Positions 43,222-52,069 of a DNA stretch of 64,000 nt are shown here, one piece after another. How positions within the stretch are numbered: position 1 is the first letter of the stretch; every line of letters starts with the position of its first letter. This stretch comes from Marinobacterium iners DSM 11526 (GTDB lineage Bacteria > Pseudomonadota > Gammaproteobacteria > Pseudomonadales > Balneatricaceae). Under the pieces are notes generated by a model that saw only the letters and a program-made list of their open reading frames with translations, did no database searches and was not told the origin of the DNA. Position numbers and translations under genes: made by a program. Where the stretch lies: positions 124,001 through 188,000 of the forward strand of contig NZ_FNRJ01000001.1 of assembly GCF_900107855.1 (NCBI RefSeq), in the 5' to 3' direction.

Positions 43222-45501
43222 GTGAGGAAGTCACATTACCGCACTGCTGCAATCGCCTTGAGTGCCGCCATCTCTGCATCCATCCATGCGGAAGAAGCCG
43301 TCAAGCTGGATACCATGGTGATCAGTGCCGCTGGTATCGAGCAGAAACTCACAGATGCGCCTGCATCCATCACCGTAATCACCCGTGAAGAGCTGGACAA
43401 AAAACCCTATATCACTCTGCTGGATGCAGTGCGTGAAGTAGAGGGTATCGATGTGGGTGAAACTACTGACAAAACCGGCCAGGGTGGCATCAGTATCCGT
43501 GGCATGGGGGCTGATTACACTCTGATCCTGATCGACGGCAAGCGTCAGAACAACGTGGGTGACATCTATCCGAACAACTTTGGCGGCAACCAGTTCAACC
43601 ACATCCCGCCCAAGGAGATGATCGAGCGCATCGAAATCATCCGTGGCCCGGCCTCAACTTTGTATGGAGCCGACGCACTGGGTGGCGTCATCAACATCAT
43701 CACCAAACGCAACAGTACCGAGTGGCACGGTTCGATTTCACACAGCCGTACCCATCAGACCAACGACGACTTCGGCAATGACACCACAACCGATTTCGCC
43801 GTCAGTGGCCCATTGATTCAGGACACTCTCAATATCGGCATTCGCGGTAGCCTGTATGAGCGTGATGCTTCAGAACCCGAGTTTGTCGAGATTGTTGACC
43901 CGAACGGCAACCCGGTACCGCGTGAGCTGGGCTATGGCGCTGGCGGCAAGACCACCGAGAATGAAAATCATAACCTTGGTATCCGGTTGGATTTCAGGCC
44001 GGCGGATAATCAGAATCTGAGCTTTGATTACGAGACATCCGAGCAAACCTACGACAACAAACCATCCGATGGTGCAAACCCTCTTGGCACCACTGACAGC
44101 GTTAACCGTTTGCCGCGTGCAGGTTACGCCCTGGAGCAGCAGTTCAGCCGTGATCAGTTTTCCGTACGCCATGAGGGTGACTGGGCCTTTGGCCACTCAG
44201 ATATCACCTTGCACCATGTTGCCACCAGCAATGATGGTCGCACTCTGCCACTGACAGCAACAGAAAGACTGCAATATGACCAGATGGTGGCTGACGGTGC
44301 GACGGATGCCGAGATAGAAGCGGCATTGCTGCCTCGCCCCAAACGAGCACTGGAAACCCGCCAGACCACTCTGGATGTCAAACTGGACTCACAAATCGGT
44401 GATCACTGGCTGGTATATGGCGGTCAGTACATTGATGCCGAAATGGAAGATGGCACGTTTGGCATGAATGGCAGCGGTTTTGCCGATGGCAGCGTACAGG
44501 AACACAAGCAGTGGTCGCTTTTTGCCGAAGACAACTGGGGGATGACTGATGCCTTCACTCTGACCGGCGGTGTCCGTTATGACCACCACAATATTTTTGG
44601 TGGTCATATCAGCCCTCGCGTCTATGCCAACTGGAATCTGACACCCGAGTGGACTCTGAAAGGCGGCGTCAGCACAGGCTATAAAGCCCCCAAGGCAAGC
44701 GATCTGTATAACGGCATCACCGGTTTTGGTGGTCAGGGTACACGCCCCTTCCATGGTACGCCGGACCTGCAGCCTGAAACGAGCGTCAACAGCGAGTTGG
44801 CGATCTACTACTCACATCCGGAAGGCCACAACTTTAACGCCACCATATTCTCGAACAAGTTCAAGGACAAGATCGAGAGTGGTGATGGTATCTACCACTG
44901 CGATGACCCAGCCGCAGACGGTGGCAACTGCGCCAACCTGGCACCGGAATGGAATCAGGTTCTGGGCGATGGTTACACCTTCAGTCAGCTGATCAACATC
45001 GACAGTGCCAAAATTGACGGCATTGAGTTGGCGGGTAAATATCAGCTGACACCCACACTATACCTGCGCGCCAACTATACCTACACCGATGCGCGCATCA
45101 CCAGCGGTGCCAACGAAGGTCAGCCTCTGAGTGGCACAGCCAAACACATGGCCAACGCAACACTGAACTGGCAGGCAACACCGCAATTCAGCACCTACCT
45201 CACCGCTGAAATGCGCTCAGAGCGCTTCACCAGTACGCCACGCGGCTGGTCATCTGACGTGGATTACCCGGAATTCTATAAGGACTACACCATCTTCCAC
45301 TTGGGTGCGAGCTACAACGTGACGAAAAACTTCACGGTCAACGCACGCATCAATAACCTGCTGGATGAAGATTTCACCAGCTACCAGACCATTTTCACAA
45401 CAGAAGATGGCGGTGCAACCTGGGATCCCAACTACATCGACGACTACAACGTGAAAGCGAAATCACGTAACTTTTGGCTCTCCGCCAACTACCGCTTCTG
45501 A
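43222..45501 (+). CDS. TonB-dependent outer-membrane receptor (siderophore type)
   Basis: The 759-residue protein is a TonB-dependent transporter of the CirA/FepA group. It has a signal peptide (about 1-23), a TonB-box-like LDTMVISA directly behind it, a plug domain (about 45-155, with DAPASITVITREELD and GADYTLILIDGKRQNNVGDIYPNN) and a beta-barrel that ends with NFWLSANYRF, the terminal aromatic needed for barrel insertion. It starts at a GTG with AAAGGA seven bases upstream. The double Fur site and adjacent PepSY operon show iron control. The ligand, probably a ferric siderophore (catecholate-like by relatives), is not determined. A terminator follows the stop. Confidence 0.94.
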   Translation: MRKSHYRTAAIALSAAISASIHAEEAVKLDTMVISAAGIEQKLTDAPASITVITREELDKKPYITLLDAVREVEGIDVGETTDKTGQGGISIRGMGADYTLILIDGKRQNNVGDIYPNNFGGNQFNHIPPKEMIERIEIIRGPASTLYGADALGGVINIITKRNSTEWHGSISHSRTHQTNDDFGNDTTTDFAVSGPLIQDTLNIGIRGSLYERDASEPEFVEIVDPNGNPVPRELGYGAGGKTTENENHNLGIRLDFRPADNQNLSFDYETSEQTYDNKPSDGANPLGTTDSVNRLPRAGYALEQQFSRDQFSVRHEGDWAFGHSDITLHHVATSNDGRTLPLTATERLQYDQMVADGATDAEIEAALLPRPKRALETRQTTLDVKLDSQIGDHWLVYGGQYIDAEMEDGTFGMNGSGFADGSVQEHKQWSLFAEDNWGMTDAFTLTGGVRYDHHNIFGGHISPRVYANWNLTPEWTLKGGVSTGYKAPKASDLYNGITGFGGQGTRPFHGTPDLQPETSVNSELAIYYSHPEGHNFNATIFSNKFKDKIESGDGIYHCDDPAADGGNCANLAPEWNQVLGDGYTFSQLINIDSAKIDGIELAGKYQLTPTLYLRANYTYTDARITSGANEGQPLSGTAKHMANATLNWQATPQFSTYLTAEMRSERFTSTPRGWSSDVDYPEFYKDYTIFHLGASYNVTKNFTVNARINNLLDEDFTSYQTIFTTEDGGATWDPNYIDDYNVKAKSRNFWLSANYRF

Positions 45502-45524
45502 CCAGAAGCAACCCTCATTCATTT

Positions 45525-45549
45525 GGCGCTCCTTGTGGGCGCCTTTTTT
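45525..45549 (+). terminator. Rho-independent terminator of the TonB receptor gene
   Basis: GGCGC (45525-45529) pairs with GCGCC (45539-45543) around a nine-base loop, followed by a run of six T (45544-45549). It lies 24 bases after the receptor stop. Confidence 0.75.
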
Positions 45550-45559
45550 ATGCACCGAA

Positions 45560-46939
45560 CTACAATGCAATGACGCCCACTGCCTGCAGAAAGATCACCA
45601 GGATAATCACCGGTACCAGATAGCGCATGAGCCGCAACCAGATACGCAACACCCCTTTGCGTGCACCCAACTCTTCAGCCGTATGTTCCGGCTTCATAAC
45701 CCAGGCTGTGAACAACGCCATGCACAAAGCTCCCAGTGGCAGCATCCAGCCAGAGGTAAGATAATCCAGCGCCTCAAAAAATGTCTTTCCGGCCAGGGTC
45801 CAGTCGGCACCGATATTGAAGGAAAATACTGTACCCAGGCTCAACAACCAGATGCCCCCGCCACCGAGCAGGCAGGCTTTAAGCCGCGACATGCCACGCT
45901 TTTCTGTCAGCCAGGCAATGGCCGGCTCAATCAAGGAGAATGCTGAGGTAAGTGCCGCTACCGACAGCATGACGAAGAACAAGGTACCAAACAGCGTGCC
46001 AAACGGCATCTGACCAAAAGCGATTGGCAGGGTTACGAAAATCAGCCCAGGACCACCTGCCGGTTCGAGACCATGCGCGAATACAATCGGAAAAATCGCC
46101 ATGCCCGCCAGCAGCGCAGCCGCTGTATCCAGTATGGCAATCAGGATGGAGGTGCGCACAATCGACACCGACTTGGGCAGGTAGGAGCCGTACACCATCA
46201 TCGCACCACCACCGATGCTCAGGGTAAAAAAGGCATGCCCCAGCGCCAGTAAAATGCCGGAAGCGCTGAGCTTGCTGAAATCGGGGCTGAACATGAAGGC
46301 GGCCGCTTGTGCAAAGTGACCACTGCTGGCGGCAAAGCCCACCAGGATAACCAGAAACAGGAACAGCAGCGGCATCAACAGATTAGCAGCCTTTTCCAGA
46401 CCACTGCGCACACCCCGTCCGACAATTCCCAGCGTCAACACCAATACCAGCGTACCCCAGCCAATCAATACCCACGGGTTGTGCAGATGCGCATCAAATT
46501 GCTGCCCGATTTCAGCTGGCTGCAGCTGGGCAAATACACCACTGGCGGTCAAAGGGATATAGGCCAGGGCCCAGCCAGCTACCACCACATAGAAGCTGAG
46601 CAACAGAAAACCGGTCAACACGCCCAACCGGCCGACGTTTTTCCACAGTGGGCTGGCACCCGCCTCCTGTGCCAGAGCCGCCATGGAGTTGACCGGATTC
46701 TGCTGACCGCGCCGACCGATCAGTACTTCGGCCATCAGCAGTGGCAGCCCCAGTACAGCGATACATGCCAGATAAACCAGCACAAAGGCACCGCCGCCAT
46801 TTTCACCAGCGATATAGGGGAATTTCCAGATATTTCCCAGCCCGACCGCTGCACCGGCAGCGACCAGCACGAAGGCAAGACGGGTGGACCATTGCTGTGC
46901 GGGCATTCGCCCGGCAGAGGGGTTCGATATGTTGTTCAT
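45560..46939 (-). CDS. Sodium-dependent transporter of the NSS family
   Basis: The 459-residue membrane protein belongs to the neurotransmitter:sodium symporter family (SNF/LeuT fold). Signatures are LGNIWKFPYIAGENGGGAFVLVYLACI (about 36-62, the TM1 sodium and substrate site) and SIGGGAMMVYGSYL. There are about 11-12 helices. Prokaryotic members import amino acids with Na+. The substrate is not determined. The gene converges with the TonB receptor gene over a terminator and shows no Fur site. Length (about 450) is normal. Confidence 0.92.
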   Translation of the reverse strand: MNNISNPSAGRMPAQQWSTRLAFVLVAAGAAVGLGNIWKFPYIAGENGGGAFVLVYLACIAVLGLPLLMAEVLIGRRGQQNPVNSMAALAQEAGASPLWKNVGRLGVLTGFLLLSFYVVVAGWALAYIPLTASGVFAQLQPAEIGQQFDAHLHNPWVLIGWGTLVLVLTLGIVGRGVRSGLEKAANLLMPLLFLFLVILVGFAASSGHFAQAAAFMFSPDFSKLSASGILLALGHAFFTLSIGGGAMMVYGSYLPKSVSIVRTSILIAILDTAAALLAGMAIFPIVFAHGLEPAGGPGLIFVTLPIAFGQMPFGTLFGTLFFVMLSVAALTSAFSLIEPAIAWLTEKRGMSRLKACLLGGGGIWLLSLGTVFSFNIGADWTLAGKTFFEALDYLTSGWMLPLGALCMALFTAWVMKPEHTAEELGARKGVLRIWLRLMRYLVPVIILVIFLQAVGVIAL

Positions 46940-47000
46940 GACAGGATTCCGCTTGGATCAGCGGGATATCCTGCCATAAAAGCAATGCGTTTTCTGCCGC

Positions 47001-48218
47001 TTAACTACGGCTCTGTACCTGCTCCAGATAATTCAGCCAGCTCTTCGCCTGATCACGGGTACCATTGTACGCACTGGCACGTTCAAAGCTGGAACGCGCC
47101 TGTTCATATTCGGCGCGGTTGATATCGGCAATGCCGCGCAGCAAAAGCAGCTCAGCCGCATCCGGCTTAAGCGCAACGGCCTTATCAATGCTGCGCTTCA
47201 TGTCACTCCAGCGCTTGAGCTGCAGCTCCAGGTAGGCCAGCTGACGCCAGGTGTCATAATCCGGCTTGCGCTCGGCGATGCGCTGCAGGGTCTTGCGCCC
47301 CTGCTCATAGAGCTTAGCATCCAGCTGTGCCTGAGCCAGCAGGCGCTGGTGCTTGAGGGTATCACGCACAGTGCCCGCCCGCAGGGACTGCTGCAACACT
47401 TCGGCGGCGCGTTGAGGGACACCCTGCTGCATCATCAACTGCACCAGCCAGATATACTGTCGTTCTTTCTGCAGATGGCCACCAATCCAGGCGGCACGCA
47501 GCGTTGCCAGCGCATCAGCGTGACGCTCACGAATCTGATATACACTGGCCAGCTGCTCCCAGTACTGAGACTTCTGTGGATAACGTTCAGTCAGCAGTTC
47601 CAATACAGCTGTCGCGCCTTGCCACTGCTTAAGCTGGAAGTGTGCCGCCAGCTGCAGACGATACCAGTCTTCGGGGGCACGGCCTTTAATTCTGATTGCA
47701 GTCTTGATGGGATCAACGACTTTTTGCCATTGCTCCTGTTGCGAATAGCCCTGTGCAAGCAATAGATAGTCATCGGCACGAATTTCACTGTCTGCCATCC
47801 CGGCCGCACGCACCAGTTGCATCCAGTGCTCCAGAGACGCGGTACCCTTCTTCCATTGATCCAGTGTTAACTGCAATTGAGCCACCGTGTGCAGCAACCG
47901 GCGCTGATCCTGTTCGGTCAGTGCCTTCAGCGCCCAGGCGGCCTTAAACTGCTTCAGCGCTTCGGCCTCACGTTTCTGCTGAAGTGCCAGGTTACCGCGA
48001 AACTGGTGCATATAGGCTTTGCCTGGTGGGCTTAGATCCTGCTGCGCAAGCTTGTCCAGCACCTCGGTCGCCTTGGCGAACTGCTCTTGTGCCATCGCCT
48101 GTTGCGCTGCATTCAGCTGCTGCAGCACAAAAGGAGATATATTCACCGTTTCGGCCCGGACAGCACCGGTCAAACTCAGCAATAACAGTAACGGCAACAG
48201 AATGATCGTGCGCTTCAT
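47001..48218 (-). CDS. TPR protein of the TonB2-type system
   Basis: A 405-residue periplasmic protein with a signal peptide (about 1-22, ending AVRAE) and at least seven tetratricopeptide-like helix pairs along the rest (for example KATEVLDKLAQQDLS, WRQLAYLELQLKRWSDM, LLLRGIADINRAEYEQARSSFERASAY). It sits at the end of the DUF3450-ExbB-ExbB-ExbD-TonB operon, four bases after the TonB stop. In Vibrio and related bacteria a TPR or TtpC-like component accompanies the TonB2 system and helps transport with particular receptors. The role is inferred from this context. Confidence 0.86.
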   Translation of the reverse strand: MKRTIILLPLLLLLSLTGAVRAETVNISPFVLQQLNAAQQAMAQEQFAKATEVLDKLAQQDLSPPGKAYMHQFRGNLALQQKREAEALKQFKAAWALKALTEQDQRRLLHTVAQLQLTLDQWKKGTASLEHWMQLVRAAGMADSEIRADDYLLLAQGYSQQEQWQKVVDPIKTAIRIKGRAPEDWYRLQLAAHFQLKQWQGATAVLELLTERYPQKSQYWEQLASVYQIRERHADALATLRAAWIGGHLQKERQYIWLVQLMMQQGVPQRAAEVLQQSLRAGTVRDTLKHQRLLAQAQLDAKLYEQGRKTLQRIAERKPDYDTWRQLAYLELQLKRWSDMKRSIDKAVALKPDAAELLLLRGIADINRAEYEQARSSFERASAYNGTRDQAKSWLNYLEQVQSRS

Positions 48219-48222
48219 GCGA

Positions 48223-48879
48223 TTACTCCAACTTGAATTCCAGACGCTGACGGGTTCGGAACGGCACGGCCTGCCCCCCTTCAGTCAGCGGATTGAAGCG
48301 CCAACGCAATAGCGCGCGCTCAACGGCACTGTCAAACATGCCCGGCGGTGAAGACTCGACTATTTCAAACGAGTCAGCGACGACATGCCCGGAGCGGTCC
48401 ACCGTAAATTCGGCGACAACGAACCCTTCTATGCGACGCGTCAAGGCACGCCGAGGGTATTGCGGATTCATTCGTGATACCGGCGTAGCATTGAGGTTCA
48501 TGCTGATACTCGGCGAAGGCGCCGGTGCCGCAACAGCCTGGGCAGCCGACAGATTCGCTGCAGCATTGATGCGAATGTTCATATCAAGGTTGGGCGCTGG
48601 CATATCCAGCGCAACCGTTGGCATATTGATCGCCGCCGTCTGCTGTATGGCGGGCGGTTGTGGTGTGTCCGGCTGCTGTATCACGGGCTCAGGTGGCGGC
48701 AGCGATTCCCGCTGGCGCAGTTGTACCTCGGAATCCAGCTTTAGCCGGTGAAGGTTGATGTTTGTATGATCCGTCATTACCGGTGGTTCACTGCGACCGA
48801 TACCGGCAAGATGCGCCATCAACATAAACAGCAGCAGGCTGACCAGCACAGCCCCTGGCAGGAACAACAGCGCTCGCAT
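48223..48879 (-). CDS. tonB: TonB energy transducer
   Basis: A protein of about 218 residues that links the ExbB-ExbD proton channel to outer-membrane receptors. It has an N-terminal membrane helix (about 3-24), a central proline-rich spacer (about 60-110) and the C-terminal TonB domain with PQYPRRALTRRIEGFVVAEFTVDRSGHVVADS and RALLRWRFNPL. I use the ATG at 48879, which overlaps the ExbD stop as TGATG, rather than the TTG before it. It is short for TonB, as is usual for the TonB2 type that works with large ExbB proteins. Confidence 0.92.
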   Translation of the reverse strand: MRALLFLPGAVLVSLLLFMLMAHLAGIGRSEPPVMTDHTNINLHRLKLDSEVQLRQRESLPPPEPVIQQPDTPQPPAIQQTAAINMPTVALDMPAPNLDMNIRINAAANLSAAQAVAAPAPSPSISMNLNATPVSRMNPQYPRRALTRRIEGFVVAEFTVDRSGHVVADSFEIVESSPPGMFDSAVERALLRWRFNPLTEGGQAVPFRTRQRLEFKLE

Positions 48880-49292
48880 CAACCCTTACCCTCGCGGGTG
48901 GCGACTGCAACCTGCTCAATACCCGACAGTTTCACCTGATCCATGACCTGTACCAGCAAACCGGTTTTAGCGTCCTTGTCCGCCTGAATCATCACACCCA
49001 GATCGGGCTGCTCCACCTTGAGCCGCTCCAGTGTGGGTCGAATCATACGGATATCCACCGGCTGACGATCCAGCCAGACTTCATCCTGCGCCGTAATTGC
49101 CAGCATCACGCCCTGGCTTTCCTGCACTTCAGACGTATCCGACACCGGACGTTCAATCTCGACTCCGGCCTCTCGTACAAAACTGGTCGAAACAATAAAG
49201 AAAATCAGCATGATGAACACGATATCCAGCATCGGCGTCATGTCGATTTCGGCATCATTTTCCAGCATTTCCAGATTGAGTCGTTGCCTCAT
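48879..49292 (-). CDS. exbD: ExbD/TolR family biopolymer transport protein
   Basis: A 137-residue ExbD with a short cytosolic N-terminus, a membrane helix (about 19-39) that contains the proton-relay aspartate in IDMTPMLDIVFIMLIFFIV, and a periplasmic domain with IQADKDAKTGLLVQVMDQVK. It joins ExbB to TonB. The ATG overlaps the ExbB stop by four bases, and its own stop overlaps the TonB ATG. All three are therefore translated as a coupled unit. Confidence 0.93.
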   Translation of the reverse strand: MRQRLNLEMLENDAEIDMTPMLDIVFIMLIFFIVSTSFVREAGVEIERPVSDTSEVQESQGVMLAITAQDEVWLDRQPVDIRMIRPTLERLKVEQPDLGVMIQADKDAKTGLLVQVMDQVKLSGIEQVAVATREGKG

Positions 49293-49786
49293 CCTCTGGC
49301 TCCTGTGATATCAAGACGGGTACGTTGCAGCTGGCTCCAGCGGGCAAGACGGTTCCACAGCAGCAGTCCACTGACGGCCATTACCATGCCTGCCAGCGTT
49401 GGCAGGGTCGCACGGGCCACACCAGCGGCCATAAGACGCGGATTACCGGTACCGTTCAAGGCCAGGGTGTCAAACAGGTGGATCATGCCGGTCACGGTAC
49501 CGAGGAGCCCGATCAGCGGACACAGCGCTATCAAGGTTCGTATCAACGGCAATGCCCCCTGAAGATCCAGCAGCAGATCCGCTCGTTCAAGGCCTCGCAG
49601 TGCGCCGGGCTGTTGCTTACGGTAGGCACGGATGCGACGCGGAAAATCGATCCAGCGAAACCAGAGCCGCTCCAGTAAAAGCGTCCACAGCAGCAGGCTG
49701 ACCAGCAGCAGCGCCCAAAGCACAGGACCACCCGCCTTGAAAAAGCCCTCCAGTGCCGCCTGATACTGGGACAGATCAGGCAGCAT
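49289..49786 (-). CDS. exbB: ExbB/MotA/TolQ family proton channel, small form
   Basis: A protein of about 165 residues with three membrane helices (about 20-40, 95-115, 128-150) and the typical ALCPLIGLLGTVTGMIHLFDTLALNGTGNPRLMAAGVARA segment. I start at ATG 49786 because the 46 codons upstream in this frame overlap the end of the larger ExbB and look random. It is the second of two ExbB-like genes in the operon, as in the TonB2-type systems of Vibrio and Shewanella. Confidence 0.91.
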   Translation of the reverse strand: MLPDLSQYQAALEGFFKAGGPVLWALLLVSLLLWTLLLERLWFRWIDFPRRIRAYRKQQPGALRGLERADLLLDLQGALPLIRTLIALCPLIGLLGTVTGMIHLFDTLALNGTGNPRLMAAGVARATLPTLAGMVMAVSGLLLWNRLARWSQLQRTRLDITGARG

Positions 49787-51125
49787 GGCGCGCCTCGTCC
49801 GCATCACTGAGATTTGCACGCTGCGTGGCCAGCAAGGCCAGCCCCTTCTGCTGCAGCAGCTGCAGCAGGCGACGGCTGCGTGAAGCCAGCAGGCTGTGGC
49901 AGAACAGCAGCGGTATCGCCACACACAGCCCCAGCACTGTGGTCATCAGCGCCTGGGAAATGCCGCCAGCCATCAGTTTGGGGTCACCGGTTCCGAACAA
50001 AGTGATGCTCTGGAAGGTGCCGATCATACCGGTTACGGTGCCCAGCAGGCCCAGCAGTGGTGCAACGGCCGCGACCAGTTTCAGCAGTGTCAGGCCACGC
50101 TCAAGAATGGGGGCTTCCTTGAGAAGCGCCTCATCAACTCTCAATTCGGTTTCATCAGTCGTACGGCCCGCTTCTCCCGCCTGCATCACTCGGCCCAATG
50201 GATTATTGCTATGCGCCTGCTGCGGCTGGCGCAGCTGCTTGCGTACACTCAACTCGACTGTGATCGTGGTCATCAGTTTCCAAAGCGCAACCAGCAGACC
50301 AATGCCACCCAGCGACAGAATGATGTAACCCACCAGCCCACCCTGTGCGATGCGCGCCTTCAGATCGGGGGTTTGTGCCAGCAACGCCAACAGATTGCCT
50401 CGACTGGGGTCGACTACCACCACATTGCCCTGCCCGGCCATAAAATCACGGGCCTGCGTGATCACGCCACTGTCTGGCTGCACCGGCAACTGCTGCAACA
50501 CACCGTTTTCATAGTTCAGATAGCGGCCTTCAGATGTCAGGGCCGTGAACGGACCAATCCTCAACACATTTGTTTCGGAGCGACTGCCATCAGGCTGCAC
50601 CACCGAAGCGGTAAAGGGGGCAACCTCTCCCGTAGCAGTCATTTCCTGCTGCAGCAGGAACCAGAGTCCCTCCAGCTCGGCCAGTGAAGGAATACGCTTG
50701 AGCTCGGCGAAGGCCAATAGCTCATCACGCTGGGGATATTCTGCCGTGATCAAGGAGTCAGACAGCTGTCCCTGAAGTTCCTGTGCCTGCTGCTTGACCA
50801 CACCAAACACCTCACCCAGCTGTCCGCTGCGCATGCGCAGGGCTTCGCCCTGCTCAGTTAACGCATCCTCATTGGCCTGAAATTCGGCCTTCAATCTTTC
50901 CTGCTCGGCTTCGGCCGCCGCCAGTCGCTTCCTTGCATCATTCAGCAGGGCCAACTGGCGATTATGATCACCCTGAAATGCCTGCAAGCGCTCGGCATCC
51001 TGACTGCGATCCCGAGATACATCTGAACGAATCTGCTGCAGCAATTTCTGCAATTCATCGGCCTGAGCCGGCACACTTAATATGATGGCACATGCCACGA
51101 GCGCGATCTTCATGACCTGTTTCAC
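49776..51125 (-). CDS. Large ExbB-like proton channel protein with N-terminal coiled coil
   Basis: The 449-residue protein has a signal peptide (about 1-22), a long helical coiled-coil region (about 24-125), a mixed domain, then membrane helices at about 270-290, 335-355 and 375-395 carrying the ExbB signature PLLGLLGTVTGMIGTFQSITLFGTGDPKLMAGGISQAL. Such large ExbB-like proteins (TtpC-type in Vibrio) are extra components of TonB2 systems and may contact the receptor from the periplasm. Its start overlaps the DUF3450 stop by four bases. It is not a fusion error: the domain order fits the family. Confidence 0.9.
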   Translation of the reverse strand: MKQVMKIALVACAIILSVPAQADELQKLLQQIRSDVSRDRSQDAERLQAFQGDHNRQLALLNDARKRLAAAEAEQERLKAEFQANEDALTEQGEALRMRSGQLGEVFGVVKQQAQELQGQLSDSLITAEYPQRDELLAFAELKRIPSLAELEGLWFLLQQEMTATGEVAPFTASVVQPDGSRSETNVLRIGPFTALTSEGRYLNYENGVLQQLPVQPDSGVITQARDFMAGQGNVVVVDPSRGNLLALLAQTPDLKARIAQGGLVGYIILSLGGIGLLVALWKLMTTITVELSVRKQLRQPQQAHSNNPLGRVMQAGEAGRTTDETELRVDEALLKEAPILERGLTLLKLVAAVAPLLGLLGTVTGMIGTFQSITLFGTGDPKLMAGGISQALMTTVLGLCVAIPLLFCHSLLASRSRRLLQLLQQKGLALLATQRANLSDADEARHAA

Positions 51126-51889
51126 AGTGAACCTCCTGTCAGCTCAAGCGGCAGTTCCAACAACTCAGGTACAGACTGCTGACGCGCAACGCTGATCGCC
51201 TTGCGAATCGACCAGTTGTGCGATGCATCCATGACTTCCCAGCCATCTTCGGCTTTGCTCCAGCGACCACTCTCTTCACCATTCAACGTCTGGTAGTACA
51301 GCCCCACACGCCCCAGTCGAAGGAAGGTTACCTCTCGCTCCGACCCATTCTGGCTCAGCGACCCGGTCCAGGCTTCCAGCGTACGGCCATACTCGGCTTC
51401 GATTTGATAGGCTTCAAGAATCTGGCGATATTTCTCCGCCAAACTGACATCGGCCCGATCCATCAAACGTGCCAGCCTCTCCGTCCGTTGCTGGCGCTCT
51501 TCAAGCAGGAACGGCAGGTCAGCCGCGACGAACTGTTCCAGCATGGCCTGCATGCGAACCAGAAGAGGCAGCGTAGCCTGCTCGGTTTCAGCCAGTGACA
51601 CCAGCTGCTCTTCAATATCGACAAGTTCACGGGACTGATCGTCAATCATGCGTGACAACTGCCGGTTGTAGGCTTCCACCAGATCGGCCTGACGCAGGAT
51701 CGCACTGTACTCTTCGTAGTTTTCCCGAGTCTGGCGATCCAGCTGATCGATGTTACGCTGTACCTGTGCGCCTTCACGATGACTCTGTTGCAGTGTCTGC
51801 TGCGCCTGATCGAGTGGTCCTGCCTGGACCAGCAGCGACACTGAGCAGCCTAGTGCAAGCAAAGCGGCCTTACTGTGTATGGACTGCAT
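51122..51889 (-). CDS. DUF3450 periplasmic protein, first gene of TonB operon
   Basis: The 255-residue protein has a signal peptide (about 1-23, ending LVQAG) and a long alpha-helical coiled-coil part (about 28-155) followed by a C-terminal domain with VTFLRLGRVGLYYQTLNGEESGRW. DUF3450 proteins are nearly always encoded beside large ExbB proteins. It is the first gene of the six-gene TonB operon. A Fur-like site lies 22 bases upstream of its start, so the whole operon should be derepressed when iron is scarce. Confidence 0.88.
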   Translation of the reverse strand: MQSIHSKAALLALGCSVSLLVQAGPLDQAQQTLQQSHREGAQVQRNIDQLDRQTRENYEEYSAILRQADLVEAYNRQLSRMIDDQSRELVDIEEQLVSLAETEQATLPLLVRMQAMLEQFVAADLPFLLEERQQRTERLARLMDRADVSLAEKYRQILEAYQIEAEYGRTLEAWTGSLSQNGSEREVTFLRLGRVGLYYQTLNGEESGRWSKAEDGWEVMDASHNWSIRKAISVARQQSVPELLELPLELTGGSL

Positions 51890-51911
51890 GATTAACCCAA
51901 TATGTAATTTT

Positions 51912-51932
51912 AATGAAAACGATTCGCATTAT
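51912..51932. promoter_or_regulatory. Fur-like site upstream of the TonB operon
   Basis: The 19 bases from 51912 match AATGATAATGATTATCATT at 15 positions, with both outer arms (AATGA and CATT) intact. It lies just upstream of the DUF3450 start on the minus strand. Confidence 0.72.
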
Positions 51933-52010
51933 TTAATCTATTGTTTTGAAATGCAACCCTGAATTGGTATTGAAGCTCAGATACCTTGGTGTCGAATCGT
52001 CAGACCCAAC

Positions 52011-52042
52011 AACAAAAAACCCGCCGAAGCGGGTTTTTTGTT
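52011..52042. terminator. Perfect bidirectional terminator
   Basis: A 14-base perfect stem with a CGAA loop (AACAAAAAACCCGC, CGAA, then its reverse complement) with T6 runs on both strands. It lies 28 bases past the end of the fumarase gene on the minus strand and separates it from the TonB operon promoter. Confidence 0.85.
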
Positions 52043-52069
52043 ACAGCGTATTCTTGCTATACCACAGCA

